Below, piece by piece: positions 7,777 to 16,461 of a stretch of DNA of 34,514 nucleotides (position 1 is the first letter of the stretch; every line of letters begins with the position of its first letter). The notes below the pieces were generated by a model. The model ran no database searches. It was not told the origin of the DNA and worked only from the letters and a program-made list of their open reading frames with translations. Both the position numbers and the translations under genes were made by a program. The DNA comes from DATNFP01 sp035606335 (lineage in GTDB: Bacteria; Bacteroidota; Bacteroidia; Chitinophagales; Chitinophagaceae): NCBI GenBank assembly GCA_035606335.1, contig DATNFP010000193.1, positions 1 through 34,514 of the forward strand. Direction: 5' to 3'.

Positions 7777-9172
7777 ATACAACGATTTAGCGGACTTTTA
7801 TATAGCAGTAGAATTGGAACTGGATAATGTAAATCATTGTGGTGTTCCATTAGGGTCTTTACTTTCCAGGTATTTTACTCATTCTTTCAGAAAAAATGCT
7901 TTCAACTTCCAGGTAGAAAGTACTTTAAAAATTATTTATCAGATAGTAAGATATTTTCTCCTTTCTTTTTTTCCTGACAAGGAGAACAGGAAAGTATATA
8001 AACTGGCTGCCGAAAAAAAACCAAAATATATAATTGCGAAAATTGATAATAAGCAGGAAAGGGGAAACAGGTTATTTAGAGATCTATTGTATAAATGCAG
8101 TCCTCATATATTCTATACAACAAAAAATAATAATATTGATAGGAATATTAGCATACCTATCATTCAATATAGATGGGGCTATATTTCTTTTTGGCAAATC
8201 TTTACGATCATACCTAAATGTTTTAGGAGTACAAATGTTATCCATAGGAAACTAAAAACAAGATCTGATATTATTGTCCCCTATTTAGAGGCATTTCTAA
8301 ATGTATTTTATACTACACTTCAACTAAACGCATGGAAACGTTTTTTTAAAAAATATAAACCCCAAGTAGTTTTAACGGACTATGACAGAATAAATCCTGA
8401 GGTGATCATGGCTGCGAAAAGATATGGCATAGCTACTGTAACATTAGTGCATGGCATAATCGATAAACGATATGGTTATTATCCGGTACTGGCAGATAAT
8501 GTTTTTTGCTGGGGAGAGGAACAAAAAGATTATTTTCTTGCAAAAGGCATTGAGGAAAAACGAATAAAAATAACAGGGAATCCAATTGCAGAAAGCATTG
8601 CTAAGCTTTCACTGGAAGAAGTTTTATCTAAGTATAAAATTGATAGTTCTCAAGACTATAAATTTATAGGATTGGCGCTTAGTATGATAAATGCAGAGCA
8701 AAATTCAATTTTGATAAAAGGAGCTTTAGATGCACTTGGTGAAAAAGGTTTTCTGATTGTAAAATTGCATCCATCAGATAAACAGCAAGCGCTTTTTACT
8801 GAAAAATTTAAAGAATACAAAAATGTATTCTTTTCAGGATCTATATCATTTCAGGAATTTATTAGTGTCATTGAATGTTGCATTATGCAAAATTCAGGGA
8901 TAGGAAATGAGTTGATAGTTTGTAATGTCCCGGTTTTATTTTTTAATAATGACGGATCGATGGTGTATTCGTCTTATTATCCTTTTTTTAAGGACTATTT
9001 TTATTGCAGTTCCGGGGAGATAAAAGATGAACTGGATATGTTGTTAAATTCAGCCGAATATTATCAAAATATGCAAAAAAGGCAGCGAAGCATACTTAAA
9101 GAAAACATCTTTTATAAAGTAAGCCAGGATGCTGCTGATGAAAACATTATGCAATTGGGGAAAATAGCGTAA
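7757..9172 (+). CDS. GT-B-like glycosyltransferase, candidate pseudaminyltransferase
   Basis: 471 residues from the ATG at 7757, preceded by AGG and overlapping the flippase gene by 20 bases; an upstream in-frame GTG at 7733 would add only eight residues and is less likely. There is no signal peptide. The C-terminal half has the pattern of capsule-type GT-B enzymes: TDYDRINPEVIMAAKRYG, LVHGIIDKRYGYYP, FCWGEEQKDYF, then KITGNPIAES, followed by a Rossmann-like domain with KLHPSDKQQ and QNSGIGNELI. The LVHG...YGY...WG...TGNP series resembles enzymes related to KpsC/KpsS or CDP-glycerol-type and UDP-GlcNAc 2-epimerase-like folds. Position right after pseF and wzx makes a CMP-Pse transferase role plausible, but this is inference. 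The gene is very AT-rich. Confidence 0.72.
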   Translation: MPEEINRYNDLADFYIAVELELDNVNHCGVPLGSLLSRYFTHSFRKNAFNFQVESTLKIIYQIVRYFLLSFFPDKENRKVYKLAAEKKPKYIIAKIDNKQERGNRLFRDLLYKCSPHIFYTTKNNNIDRNISIPIIQYRWGYISFWQIFTIIPKCFRSTNVIHRKLKTRSDIIVPYLEAFLNVFYTTLQLNAWKRFFKKYKPQVVLTDYDRINPEVIMAAKRYGIATVTLVHGIIDKRYGYYPVLADNVFCWGEEQKDYFLAKGIEEKRIKITGNPIAESIAKLSLEEVLSKYKIDSSQDYKFIGLALSMINAEQNSILIKGALDALGEKGFLIVKLHPSDKQQALFTEKFKEYKNVFFSGSISFQEFISVIECCIMQNSGIGNELIVCNVPVLFFNNDGSMVYSSYYPFFKDYFYCSSGEIKDELDMLLNSAEYYQNMQKRQRSILKENIFYKVSQDAADENIMQLGKIA

Positions 9173-9185
9173 TAAAATCACGGTT

Positions 9186-9806
9186 ATGATCCAAAAGATA
9201 AAGCACGTATTACAACTGTATATAAATAAGATAATTTCTTTTCCACAGAATTATAAATATAATAAACTTATATCCACAGGCAGGCTTAAGATTGGAATAG
9301 GTACTTATGGTGCGTTCGATGTGTATGAATACAAGGGCAGTGAAGCAAACATTTTTATAGGTAACTATACTTCTATTGCTCCAAAAGTTACAATGATAAC
9401 AGGAGGCATGCATCCTATAAAAACTGTTTCTCAATTTCCGTTCAGAACAAAACTTGGCCTTCCGGGAGCCTATACTGATGGGAACCCATATACAAAAGGA
9501 GATATAATAATAGGATCTGACGTATGGATTTGTACAGATGTAACAGTATTGTCAGGTGTGAAAATTGGCGATGGTGCCATTATTTCTGCCGGCGCAATGG
9601 TAGCTAAAGATGTTCCTCCATTTGCAATTGCCACAGGCATACCGGCTAAGGTAGTGGGTTACAGGTTTGATAATGAAACAATTGACGCATTGTATAAAAT
9701 AAAATGGTGGGAATGGCCACTTGAAAAAGTGAAGCAAAATGTAGAGCTTCTTACTAGTGAAAATATACAAGCGTTCATTGATCAGCACAGTAAGCAAGTT
9801 GTTTAA
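9186..9806 (+). CDS. CatB/XAT-type acyl (O-acetyl)transferase, left-handed beta-helix
   Basis: 206 residues. The hexapeptide-repeat region includes NIFIGNYTSIAPKV (about 56-69) and DIIIGSDVWICTDVTVLSGV further on, ending in GIPAKVVGYRF. The catalytic histidine of xenobiotic acetyltransferases is visible as H76 in ITGGMHPIKT. By family knowledge it transfers acetyl from acetyl-CoA to a hydroxyl of a sugar. The N-terminal 30 residues are basic and hydrophobic. The gene sits 13 bases after the candidate pseudaminyltransferase gene and is followed by a 90-base gap with a possible promoter, so it may close the first transcriptional block. The target sugar cannot be read from the sequence. Confidence 0.85.
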   Translation: MIQKIKHVLQLYINKIISFPQNYKYNKLISTGRLKIGIGTYGAFDVYEYKGSEANIFIGNYTSIAPKVTMITGGMHPIKTVSQFPFRTKLGLPGAYTDGNPYTKGDIIIGSDVWICTDVTVLSGVKIGDGAIISAGAMVAKDVPPFAIATGIPAKVVGYRFDNETIDALYKIKWWEWPLEKVKQNVELLTSENIQAFIDQHSKQVV

Positions 9807-9827
9807 TTATTCTAATAATTATTTAAG

Positions 9828-9858
9828 TTTTAGTAAACAGTTTTTACAGATAACTTTA
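9828..9858 (+). promoter_or_regulatory. possible Bacteroidota-type promoter before the beta-helix gene
   Basis: In the 90-base gap 9807-9896, TTTT at 9828-9831 and TAACTTTA at 9851-9858 are separated by 19 bases, close to the Bacteroides -33/-7 consensus TTTG-N19-TAnnTTTG with both final G bases replaced. The gap is AT-rich, so a chance match is quite possible. Confidence 0.3.
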
Positions 9859-9896
9859 TAGAGAGCTAATTTTTAGGTATCGTGAAAAATACGTTT

Positions 9897-11141
9897 ATGA
9901 AAAAGGTATTTTGTATTGCCATAATTCAGTTGTTGCTATGCAACAGTGTGGTATTTGCTACAAATTATTATGTATCGACTAATGGTAACAATAAGAATAG
10001 TGGACTTTCTTTAAGCCAGTCATGGGCAACTCTGGGCTGTGCACTGGTTAGCAGTCTGGCTGCATCACGGGGATATCAACCGGGTGATACATTGTTTGTA
10101 GCCCCAGGTACCTACAGTGAGTATCTTGATCTCGGACATCTTTCAAATATCGTTGTCATTGCGTATGACATGAATAACAGACCCATCATAAAACCTATTA
10201 ACAGTCCAACACATGTGGTAAGAATTACAAATCAAAGCCATAATGCCGCTTTTATAGGATTTGTCATAGATGGCAGCTCAAGCCCTTTACCTGTAATATG
10301 TGGTATAAAAGTAACAGGACAAAATGTGCATGACATCTGGATTGCCGATTGCGAAATAAAAAATTGTATGGCAAGTGGTGTCATGCTTAGCGATTTAGCA
10401 AATCATATCACTTTTGATCATTTGGTAGTACATGATAATGGCGATGGAAAAGATGTGGGGAAGCATGGATTTTATATTGTTGCACCATATGTTACTGTAC
10501 AATATTGCACGGTGTATCATCATGCCGGCGATGGTATTAAAATAGGTACTGACGACTGCAAAAATGAATCGAACTTTGATACTATCCGCGATAATATTTG
10601 CTATTCCAACAGTTATCATAATACCTCACCGAGGAGTGGTATTCTTGTGAGCTCAACAGACACTGGCACCATGGTATACAACAATATATCGTATGATAAT
10701 AACGATGGGATCATAATAGAATTGCATGCCAATAACGTTAAAGTATACAACAATACATGTTATAACAATAAGGCGAACGGTATATATGTCCACCTTGATC
10801 CTTGTTCACTTAATCCTAAAGAATTGTTAGCTTCTGAACACGTGTCTATCAAAAATAATTTGTTGTATAAAAATAACAGCAATAGAATTTTTGGTGTGCC
10901 TTTAAATGGCTTTAGTATAGATTCTCTTTCAGCAAAAACTATTGATACAGGTAATAACTGGTTAAATAACGGTGACCCTAAGCTCGTCAACCCGGATGCT
11001 GGAGATTTTCATGTAGCTGCCCATAGTCCTCTTATAGATGCAGGGGAAAAGCTAAAGGGGGTAAATACTGATTTTGACAAGAAGCGCCGCCCCAAAAGTA
11101 GAAAGTACACGATTGGCGCTTTTGAAGGGCCGGAAGAATAA
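9897..11141 (+). CDS. secreted right-handed parallel beta-helix protein
   Basis: 414 residues from the ATG at 9897. This start gives a clean signal peptide (MKK, hydrophobic core, cleavage probably after VVFA at residue 21); an upstream GTG at 9882 is in frame but unnecessary. The mature protein begins NYYVSTNGNNKNSG with ATL following, the DUF1565-like opening seen in pectate-lyase-fold proteins. It then shows many Asn-rich beta-helix turns such as VYNNISYDNNDGI and VYNNTCYNNKANGI. It is the only clearly exported protein in the window. Candidate roles are a polysaccharide lyase or a C5-epimerase acting on the exported glycan, or a structural binding protein; catalytic residues cannot be assigned. 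It lies between the acetyltransferase and a family 2 glycosyltransferase, with its own possible promoter. Confidence 0.85.
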   Translation: MKKVFCIAIIQLLLCNSVVFATNYYVSTNGNNKNSGLSLSQSWATLGCALVSSLAASRGYQPGDTLFVAPGTYSEYLDLGHLSNIVVIAYDMNNRPIIKPINSPTHVVRITNQSHNAAFIGFVIDGSSSPLPVICGIKVTGQNVHDIWIADCEIKNCMASGVMLSDLANHITFDHLVVHDNGDGKDVGKHGFYIVAPYVTVQYCTVYHHAGDGIKIGTDDCKNESNFDTIRDNICYSNSYHNTSPRSGILVSSTDTGTMVYNNISYDNNDGIIIELHANNVKVYNNTCYNNKANGIYVHLDPCSLNPKELLASEHVSIKNNLLYKNNSNRIFGVPLNGFSIDSLSAKTIDTGNNWLNNGDPKLVNPDAGDFHVAAHSPLIDAGEKLKGVNTDFDKKRRPKSRKYTIGAFEGPEE

Positions 11142-11200
11142 TCAATAAGTTTATCAAATAGTTTTTCTTCATTTAGAAGTTCAATCGCCATAATATTTAT

Positions 11201-12184
11201 ATGCCTGATGTCTCGCGTCCTTTAATATCTGTGGTTATAGTATCATGGAATGTAAAGGAGCTATCCATAAACTGTGTAGATTCAATACTGAAATCTACAA
11301 TATTGGATAAGATAGAAGTAGTAGTTGTGGATAATGCCTCATCTGATGGCACTGTTACGGCAATGAAGGATAAATTTGGGGCGTTACAAAACGTACAGAT
11401 CTATGCGTCTACCATAAATCATGGCTTTGCAAAAGGTAATAATATAGGCTTTGAGCTTGCCAGGGGGCAATATACATTTATTTTAAATCCTGATACTCTG
11501 GTATTGCCAGATACTATAGAAAAACTATACCTCGCTTTAACAAGTGATAATAGCATTGGAATGACAGGGCCTAAATTGCTTTATGAGAATGGAACAGTTC
11601 AAAAAACCTGTGCAAGAAAATTGCCCGGTTTAAATGATACCATTTTGGCGGAATGTTTTAAAGTGCAAAGCTGGCCACGTTTTTTTTCAAACTATTTTGA
11701 ATATAAAGTTAGGTTCCCGTACAACTATGCTAATAGCCAACTCGTTACGGCAATATCCGGTGCCGCGATGCTTATGAAAACAGAAGACCTAAAAGCGATT
11801 GGGATGTTTGACCCGGAATATCTTCACTGTGGTGAAGACATTGAATTATGTTGGAAAGTTTTACGGGCAGGCAAAAGAATAAGATATTGCGAAGAAGCTA
11901 CTGTAATACATTTTGAGAGTCAGAGTAGTAAGAAGGTAGCTGTTAGGACACAAGTGAATGCACTAATTAGTATTGGGCGATATATAAAAAAGACCAAAGG
12001 AATACTCAGTTATTTAATTTATAGGTTTTCTATTCTTTTTGTAAAAGTTCCGGTTGAATCTCTAATCGTATTTTTGCTTTTTTTCCGAAATAGGTTTAAA
12101 TCTACTGAGGATACAAAAAATCGGGGCTTAGTTATTTTAAAAATTATTAATTGGAAACCAATCTTAGCAAATAGGAATAAATAA
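11201..12184 (+). CDS. family 2 glycosyltransferase, WbbL/rhamnosyltransferase-like
   Basis: 327 residues. The GT-A domain starts at about residue 7 with LISVVIVSWN, followed by VVVVDNASSDGT (about 40-51), HGFAKGNNIGFE, and the LNPDT variant of the DxD motif near residue 97. The acceptor-side CGEDIELCWKVLRAGK motif lies near 207-222 and a short hydrophobic C-terminal segment may touch the membrane. This arrangement (SWN, LNPDT, GEDxEL) is that of WbbL-like rhamnosyl- or related transferases that use a nucleotide-sugar donor on the inner membrane. The sugar added is not deducible; no dTDP-rhamnose genes are in the window. It precedes the polymerase gene by 20 bases. Confidence 0.88.
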   Translation: MPDVSRPLISVVIVSWNVKELSINCVDSILKSTILDKIEVVVVDNASSDGTVTAMKDKFGALQNVQIYASTINHGFAKGNNIGFELARGQYTFILNPDTLVLPDTIEKLYLALTSDNSIGMTGPKLLYENGTVQKTCARKLPGLNDTILAECFKVQSWPRFFSNYFEYKVRFPYNYANSQLVTAISGAAMLMKTEDLKAIGMFDPEYLHCGEDIELCWKVLRAGKRIRYCEEATVIHFESQSSKKVAVRTQVNALISIGRYIKKTKGILSYLIYRFSILFVKVPVESLIVFLLFFRNRFKSTEDTKNRGLVILKIINWKPILANRNK

Positions 12185-12204
12185 TAAATAGTACTACCAG
12201 AAAA

Positions 12205-13458
12205 ATGGCTTCTTCAAAATTTCCAAATGTTTACAAGATAGTGATCGCTATTCCTTTTATTATGAGAATAATAGAGGAATCAATTTATCATGATCCAATA
12301 TTTCTTGGGAAGGGATTTACTTTTTGGGGGTTCTTTATATTCTTATTTGGAACATTAATATATAATTATGGAAATTTAATAGTAAGCTTTAGAAATAGGC
12401 TTATTTATTCATTTGCAATTTTTCTTGGAGCTAGCTGCTTAATTGAATTTTTTCATACCAATAGTGTCTATAGAGAAGTAAGCACTACTTTTTTCATGTT
12501 TGCAGCCGTACCATTATATGCATCCTGGATACTTAAGAACAAGGAGAGCTTTAAATATATTATTATCAGCTTTCTTGCCTATGCATTTGTAAATGCGCTT
12601 AACATAATTATTAACGTATCTATATTTAAAATGTTGGCCGCGGGCAGCTCCGATTTGGCCAGGGAGAATGTAACTAAGGGTCTATGGTTTTATACCAATT
12701 TAAATGGTATAGCTTATATAGCTTCCATATCGACGGTAATATGCTTTACTGTAGCGAGAAACATTGAAAATATATCCCAGAAACGTTTGTTATATATCCT
12801 TTCCCTAATGTTTTTATACGTTACGGCTTTATCTTTATCGAGATCTGCTTATATAAACCTGGCTTTTATTTGTACAGTAATGTATATAAAGTATAGACCT
12901 AAGGTTAAGTTTCAATATATTATCCCTCTGGTTATAGTTGTTTTATTTATTAACATTGGCCCGGTTCAGAAGCTTACCAATTTGTTTTTCGGCAGGTTTG
13001 AAGAAATAAATATAAATCAAAAGGAAAATGTTGATTCCAGGGTTACTGTATATAGGCGAGTTTATAAATATCTGCCTGACATCTATCTTAACGGTGTAGG
13101 AGAAGGTAATTATTATGGAAAATGGGGTGAGAAATCTGATTTTGCCCGTTTAAGTTATGATGACGAAGGAAACCTTGCTGAAATAAAAGTTACCCCCACG
13201 CATAATTCGTTCACTCAGATACTGTTTTATTGGGGTATCTTACCCTTGGTCCTTTATATATTTTTGCTTGTCCGCCTGACGAAAATGTTGCCGCCCAAAT
13301 ACGATACCTCGTTAATGGCAAAGATCACTACTATGGTGTACTTCTCTACTATTTCTCTTATTATATTCAGTAACAACTTTAATTATAAGGATTTCACATT
13401 TGCGTATGGCTTGTTATTAGGCTTATATCTGAGACGGAGGTATAAACTGTCAAATTAA
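12205..13458 (+). CDS. wzy: Wzy-type O-antigen/capsule polymerase
   Basis: 417 residues with about 10 hydrophobic segments and a large periplasmic loop. The Wzy_C/O-antigen-ligase signature is present: ALSLSRSAYINLAF (about 208-221), then the loop with RVTVYRRVYKYLPDIYLNGVGEGNYYG, and TPTHNSFTQILFYWGILP with the conserved His-Asn. By family knowledge it joins lipid-linked repeat units after Wzx export; WaaL-type ligases share the fold and cannot be excluded. The gene is strongly AT-rich, as is usual for wzy. It lies between a GT2 and an AsnB-like gene with only 4 bases before the latter. Confidence 0.82.
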   Translation: MASSKFPNVYKIVIAIPFIMRIIEESIYHDPIFLGKGFTFWGFFIFLFGTLIYNYGNLIVSFRNRLIYSFAIFLGASCLIEFFHTNSVYREVSTTFFMFAAVPLYASWILKNKESFKYIIISFLAYAFVNALNIIINVSIFKMLAAGSSDLARENVTKGLWFYTNLNGIAYIASISTVICFTVARNIENISQKRLLYILSLMFLYVTALSLSRSAYINLAFICTVMYIKYRPKVKFQYIIPLVIVVLFINIGPVQKLTNLFFGRFEEININQKENVDSRVTVYRRVYKYLPDIYLNGVGEGNYYGKWGEKSDFARLSYDDEGNLAEIKVTPTHNSFTQILFYWGILPLVLYIFLLVRLTKMLPPKYDTSLMAKITTMVYFSTISLIIFSNNFNYKDFTFAYGLLLGLYLRRRYKLSN

Positions 13459-13462
13459 ATTT

Positions 13463-15328
13463 ATGTGTGGATTTTTTGGTGAAATAGCAACAAAGCCTTC
13501 AGAGGTAAACTTAGCTGAGTTACATAAAAGTATCTTTCACCGGGGCCCGGACGATTCCGGATCTGAAAAAGGTGAGCATTGGATGCTTGGTTTCAATAGG
13601 CTGAGTATAATAGATCTTAGCGAGAGTGGTCATCAGCCAATGTGGGATAGCTCACATAGATATGTTATTGTATTCAATGGTGAAATTTATAACTATAAAG
13701 AACTTAAAGAAACGTTTGTTAATGATGTCACTTTAAGAAGTAGTTCCGATACTGAAATATTATTGAGATTACTTATTGATAAAAAAGAAAGCGCGTTACA
13801 ATATCTGAATGGCATGTTTTCTTTTGTCTTTATTGATACGGTCTCGGGAGATTTTATAGCTGCACGGGATAGGCTTGGAGTTAAACCATTCTATTATTTT
13901 TATAATAAAACAACGTTTCGTTTTGCATCAGAGCTTAAAGCCTTATTAAAATGGCCTGATGCTACCAGGGATATTAATCCTGAAGCATTGAATGAATATT
14001 TGTTCCTGAAATATATTAGCGGCGAAAAAACAATTTTTAAGGATTATTATAAATTAAAAGCTGCTCACTTTATAAAGGGTAACTTCAATGCTCCTGAACA
14101 TCTTTCGATACAAAGGTATTGGGAAATGCCTGTTCATGAGGGCATGTCTGAAAAGAGCATTGGTGAATTAGAAGAAAGCTTTGAATCTATTTTTAGTAAT
14201 GCAGTTAGTATACGTTTGAGGAGTGATGTGCCGGTTGGTATTTTTTTGTCAGGAGGTATTGATAGTAGTCTTGTTGGCGCATTTGCAAGCAAAACATCAC
14301 ACAGAGAACAGATTGCCGCCTTTACAGTAGGCTACAATGAAAAAAAATACGATGAATCTGGTGTTGCCCGGCAAACTGCAAAGCATCTTGGTATACGATC
14401 TGAAACAATTCTACTTGGTCCCTCACGATTATCAGATATTGATACATTAGTTGAGTATTATGATGAGCCTTTTGCAGATTCATCAGCATTGCCATCATAT
14501 CATTTATGTAAAGCTGCGGCAGAACATGGAACTGTGTTTTTAACCGGTGACGGAGGAGATGAGAGTTTTGCAGGGTACAGGCGCTACATAAGAGCATTGA
14601 ATAATGCTTCTATCCAAAATATTCCAGGGGTATTAAAAAGTTTATCAAAAACAGCTTCTTCGGTTTTTGCTAAATATAGCAATATAGCATACAAGCTGCG
14701 TAAAGTAGGAACAGACACTGAAACAAGTGTCGCCTTTATGGATGACTTGCCATACAATCCCATTTATGATTACGTGTATTCAGATGGAGTGATCGCAAAC
14801 AGATCACAGTGGGTTAAGGATAAAATGGAACAGTACTGGCTGAAAAACGGTTTTCCCATTACAGCCAAACAACAATATTGGGACCTGGCCTTGTATCTGC
14901 CGGATGATATTTTAGTAAAAATGGACAGAGCCTCTATGGCTAATTCGATTGAAGTACGTTCTCCGTTTCTAGATTATAGGATTGTAGAATGGGCTGCTAC
15001 AATACCTGGAAAATATCTTATTGATAATCAGAAAGGGAAAAAGCTTTTGCGCGATTTGTGTAATAAATATTTGCCATCTACTGTAACCAATGCACCTAAA
15101 AGCGGTTTTGGAGTTCCTCTTCACGATTGGTTTGCGGCAAAAGAAGGCAATGCATTTTTCAAGCAACGTATTACTGATCCATCGTTTGCTCTAAAAAACA
15201 ATATAAAGGTTGATCATTTGTGCAAAATTGCAGATATGCACATGAATCAGCAATCACAGCGCAGGTTTGGTGAGTTTTTCTGGGCTATATTAATGTACGA
15301 TGCGTGGTATAGAAAATATATGTATTAG
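13463..15328 (+). CDS. asnB: asparagine-synthetase-like amidotransferase (first copy)
   Basis: 621 residues. The N-terminal glutaminase domain starts MCGFFGE with nucleophile Cys2 and has RLSIIDLS, FNGEIYNY and SSSDTEIL. The ATP-pyrophosphatase loop SGGIDSS is at residues 263-269. Both half-reactions therefore look intact: glutamine hydrolysis and adenylation of a carboxylate followed by amidation. In polysaccharide loci such enzymes (WbpS-like) are thought to amidate hexuronic acids, here possibly galacturonate from the neighbouring epimerase. True asparagine synthesis is less likely because of the location and because a second copy (22436-24340) occurs 9 kb away. Starts 4 bases after wzy. 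Confidence 0.9.
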   Translation: MCGFFGEIATKPSEVNLAELHKSIFHRGPDDSGSEKGEHWMLGFNRLSIIDLSESGHQPMWDSSHRYVIVFNGEIYNYKELKETFVNDVTLRSSSDTEILLRLLIDKKESALQYLNGMFSFVFIDTVSGDFIAARDRLGVKPFYYFYNKTTFRFASELKALLKWPDATRDINPEALNEYLFLKYISGEKTIFKDYYKLKAAHFIKGNFNAPEHLSIQRYWEMPVHEGMSEKSIGELEESFESIFSNAVSIRLRSDVPVGIFLSGGIDSSLVGAFASKTSHREQIAAFTVGYNEKKYDESGVARQTAKHLGIRSETILLGPSRLSDIDTLVEYYDEPFADSSALPSYHLCKAAAEHGTVFLTGDGGDESFAGYRRYIRALNNASIQNIPGVLKSLSKTASSVFAKYSNIAYKLRKVGTDTETSVAFMDDLPYNPIYDYVYSDGVIANRSQWVKDKMEQYWLKNGFPITAKQQYWDLALYLPDDILVKMDRASMANSIEVRSPFLDYRIVEWAATIPGKYLIDNQKGKKLLRDLCNKYLPSTVTNAPKSGFGVPLHDWFAAKEGNAFFKQRITDPSFALKNNIKVDHLCKIADMHMNQQSQRRFGEFFWAILMYDAWYRKYMY

Positions 15329-15375
15329 TAATCCATAATTATCCTACAGCAGATAATATTTCTTTAAAAGAATTT

Positions 15376-16437
15376 ATGCAGTTTAGAAAAATACTCATTA
15401 CCGGAAACGCGGGATTTATAGGGATGCATGTGTTTATGAAGCTAAGTGAGAAAGGATATGAATTGACTGGCATAGACAACATAAACGATTATTACGATGT
15501 AAACCTTAAAATTAGCCGTCTTCGGGCTCAAGGTTTTCAAGGCGATATCAATAATGGGGAACCCATAAAAAGCACAATCAATAATAATTTATTTTATAAA
15601 GGAAATATTCAGGATAAGGAGTTAGTAAATAAAGTTTTTGAAGAGAACGATTTCGATTGTGTTATACATCTTGCTGCACAAGCAGGTGTACGTTATTCAT
15701 TACAGAATCCTGATCAATATATACAGAGTAATATCTGTGGTTTCCAAAATATAGTGGAAGCCTGCCGTTCAAAACAGATAAAACACTTTATTTACGCTTC
15801 CAGTTCTTCAGTATATGGACTGAATACCAAAATGCCCTTTTCGGCCAATAATGGTGCAGATCACCCGGTTTCTTTATATGGCGCTACAAAAAAATCAAAT
15901 GAATTAGTAGCACACGCATATGCTCATCTTTTCAGGATACCGACTACCGGCTTGCGATTTTTTACTGTCTATGGTCCTTTTGGAAGACCGGATATGGCTA
16001 TTTTCAGTTTTACAAAAAATATCCTGGAAGGAAAATCTATAGATGTCTACAATTATGGGCGTATGAAACGTGATTTTACATACGTGGATGATATATGTGA
16101 AAGTGTGGAGCGTCTTATTCACAAACCACCACAGCCAGATGCTGATTTTAATTCAGATAATCCTGTACCTGCAAGAAGTTCGGCACCGTTCAGGATATTT
16201 AATATTGGCAATCATCACCCTGTTGATTTAGGAGAATTTATTTCAGCTATAGAAGATGCTATTGGTAAAAAAGCTATTATAAATTATAAACCTCTGCAAA
16301 TGGGTGATGTGTTGGATACATTTGCTGATGTGCAGGATCTGCATGATTATATTGATTTTCAGCCCCACACGTCTATTAATGATGGAGTGAACAGGTTTGT
16401 AAAGTGGTACAAAGAATATTACAATATTGCTGATTAA
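15376..16437 (+). CDS. NAD-dependent epimerase, UDP-glucuronate 4-epimerase-like (CapI/LspL type)
   Basis: 353 residues, extended SDR. The NAD loop is GNAGFIG (residues 10-16), followed by GIDNINDYYDVNLK, which is typical of UDP-GlcA 4-epimerases. The catalytic region has SSSSVYG (142-148) and Y168-x3-K172 in SLYGATKKS. RFFTVYGPFGRPDMA and RDFTYVDDI complete the signature. The reaction would interconvert UDP-glucuronate and UDP-galacturonate, supplying a uronic acid to the polymer and a substrate for amidation by the preceding AsnB. A UDP-GlcNAcA or UDP-GlcNAc 4-epimerase (WbpP-like) is the main alternative; the NDYYD motif favours the glucuronate enzyme. No UDP-glucose dehydrogenase is in the window. 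Confidence 0.86.
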   Translation: MQFRKILITGNAGFIGMHVFMKLSEKGYELTGIDNINDYYDVNLKISRLRAQGFQGDINNGEPIKSTINNNLFYKGNIQDKELVNKVFEENDFDCVIHLAAQAGVRYSLQNPDQYIQSNICGFQNIVEACRSKQIKHFIYASSSSVYGLNTKMPFSANNGADHPVSLYGATKKSNELVAHAYAHLFRIPTTGLRFFTVYGPFGRPDMAIFSFTKNILEGKSIDVYNYGRMKRDFTYVDDICESVERLIHKPPQPDADFNSDNPVPARSSAPFRIFNIGNHHPVDLGEFISAIEDAIGKKAIINYKPLQMGDVLDTFADVQDLHDYIDFQPHTSINDGVNRFVKWYKEYYNIAD

Positions 16438-16461
16438 TCTACCTTAGGTAATAAGTCAAGT

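Noticed and set aside
13463..15328. AsnB-like protein as a lasso-peptide cyclase
   Set aside because: No precursor peptide or transglutaminase-like protease gene is nearby; the context is entirely glycan synthesis.
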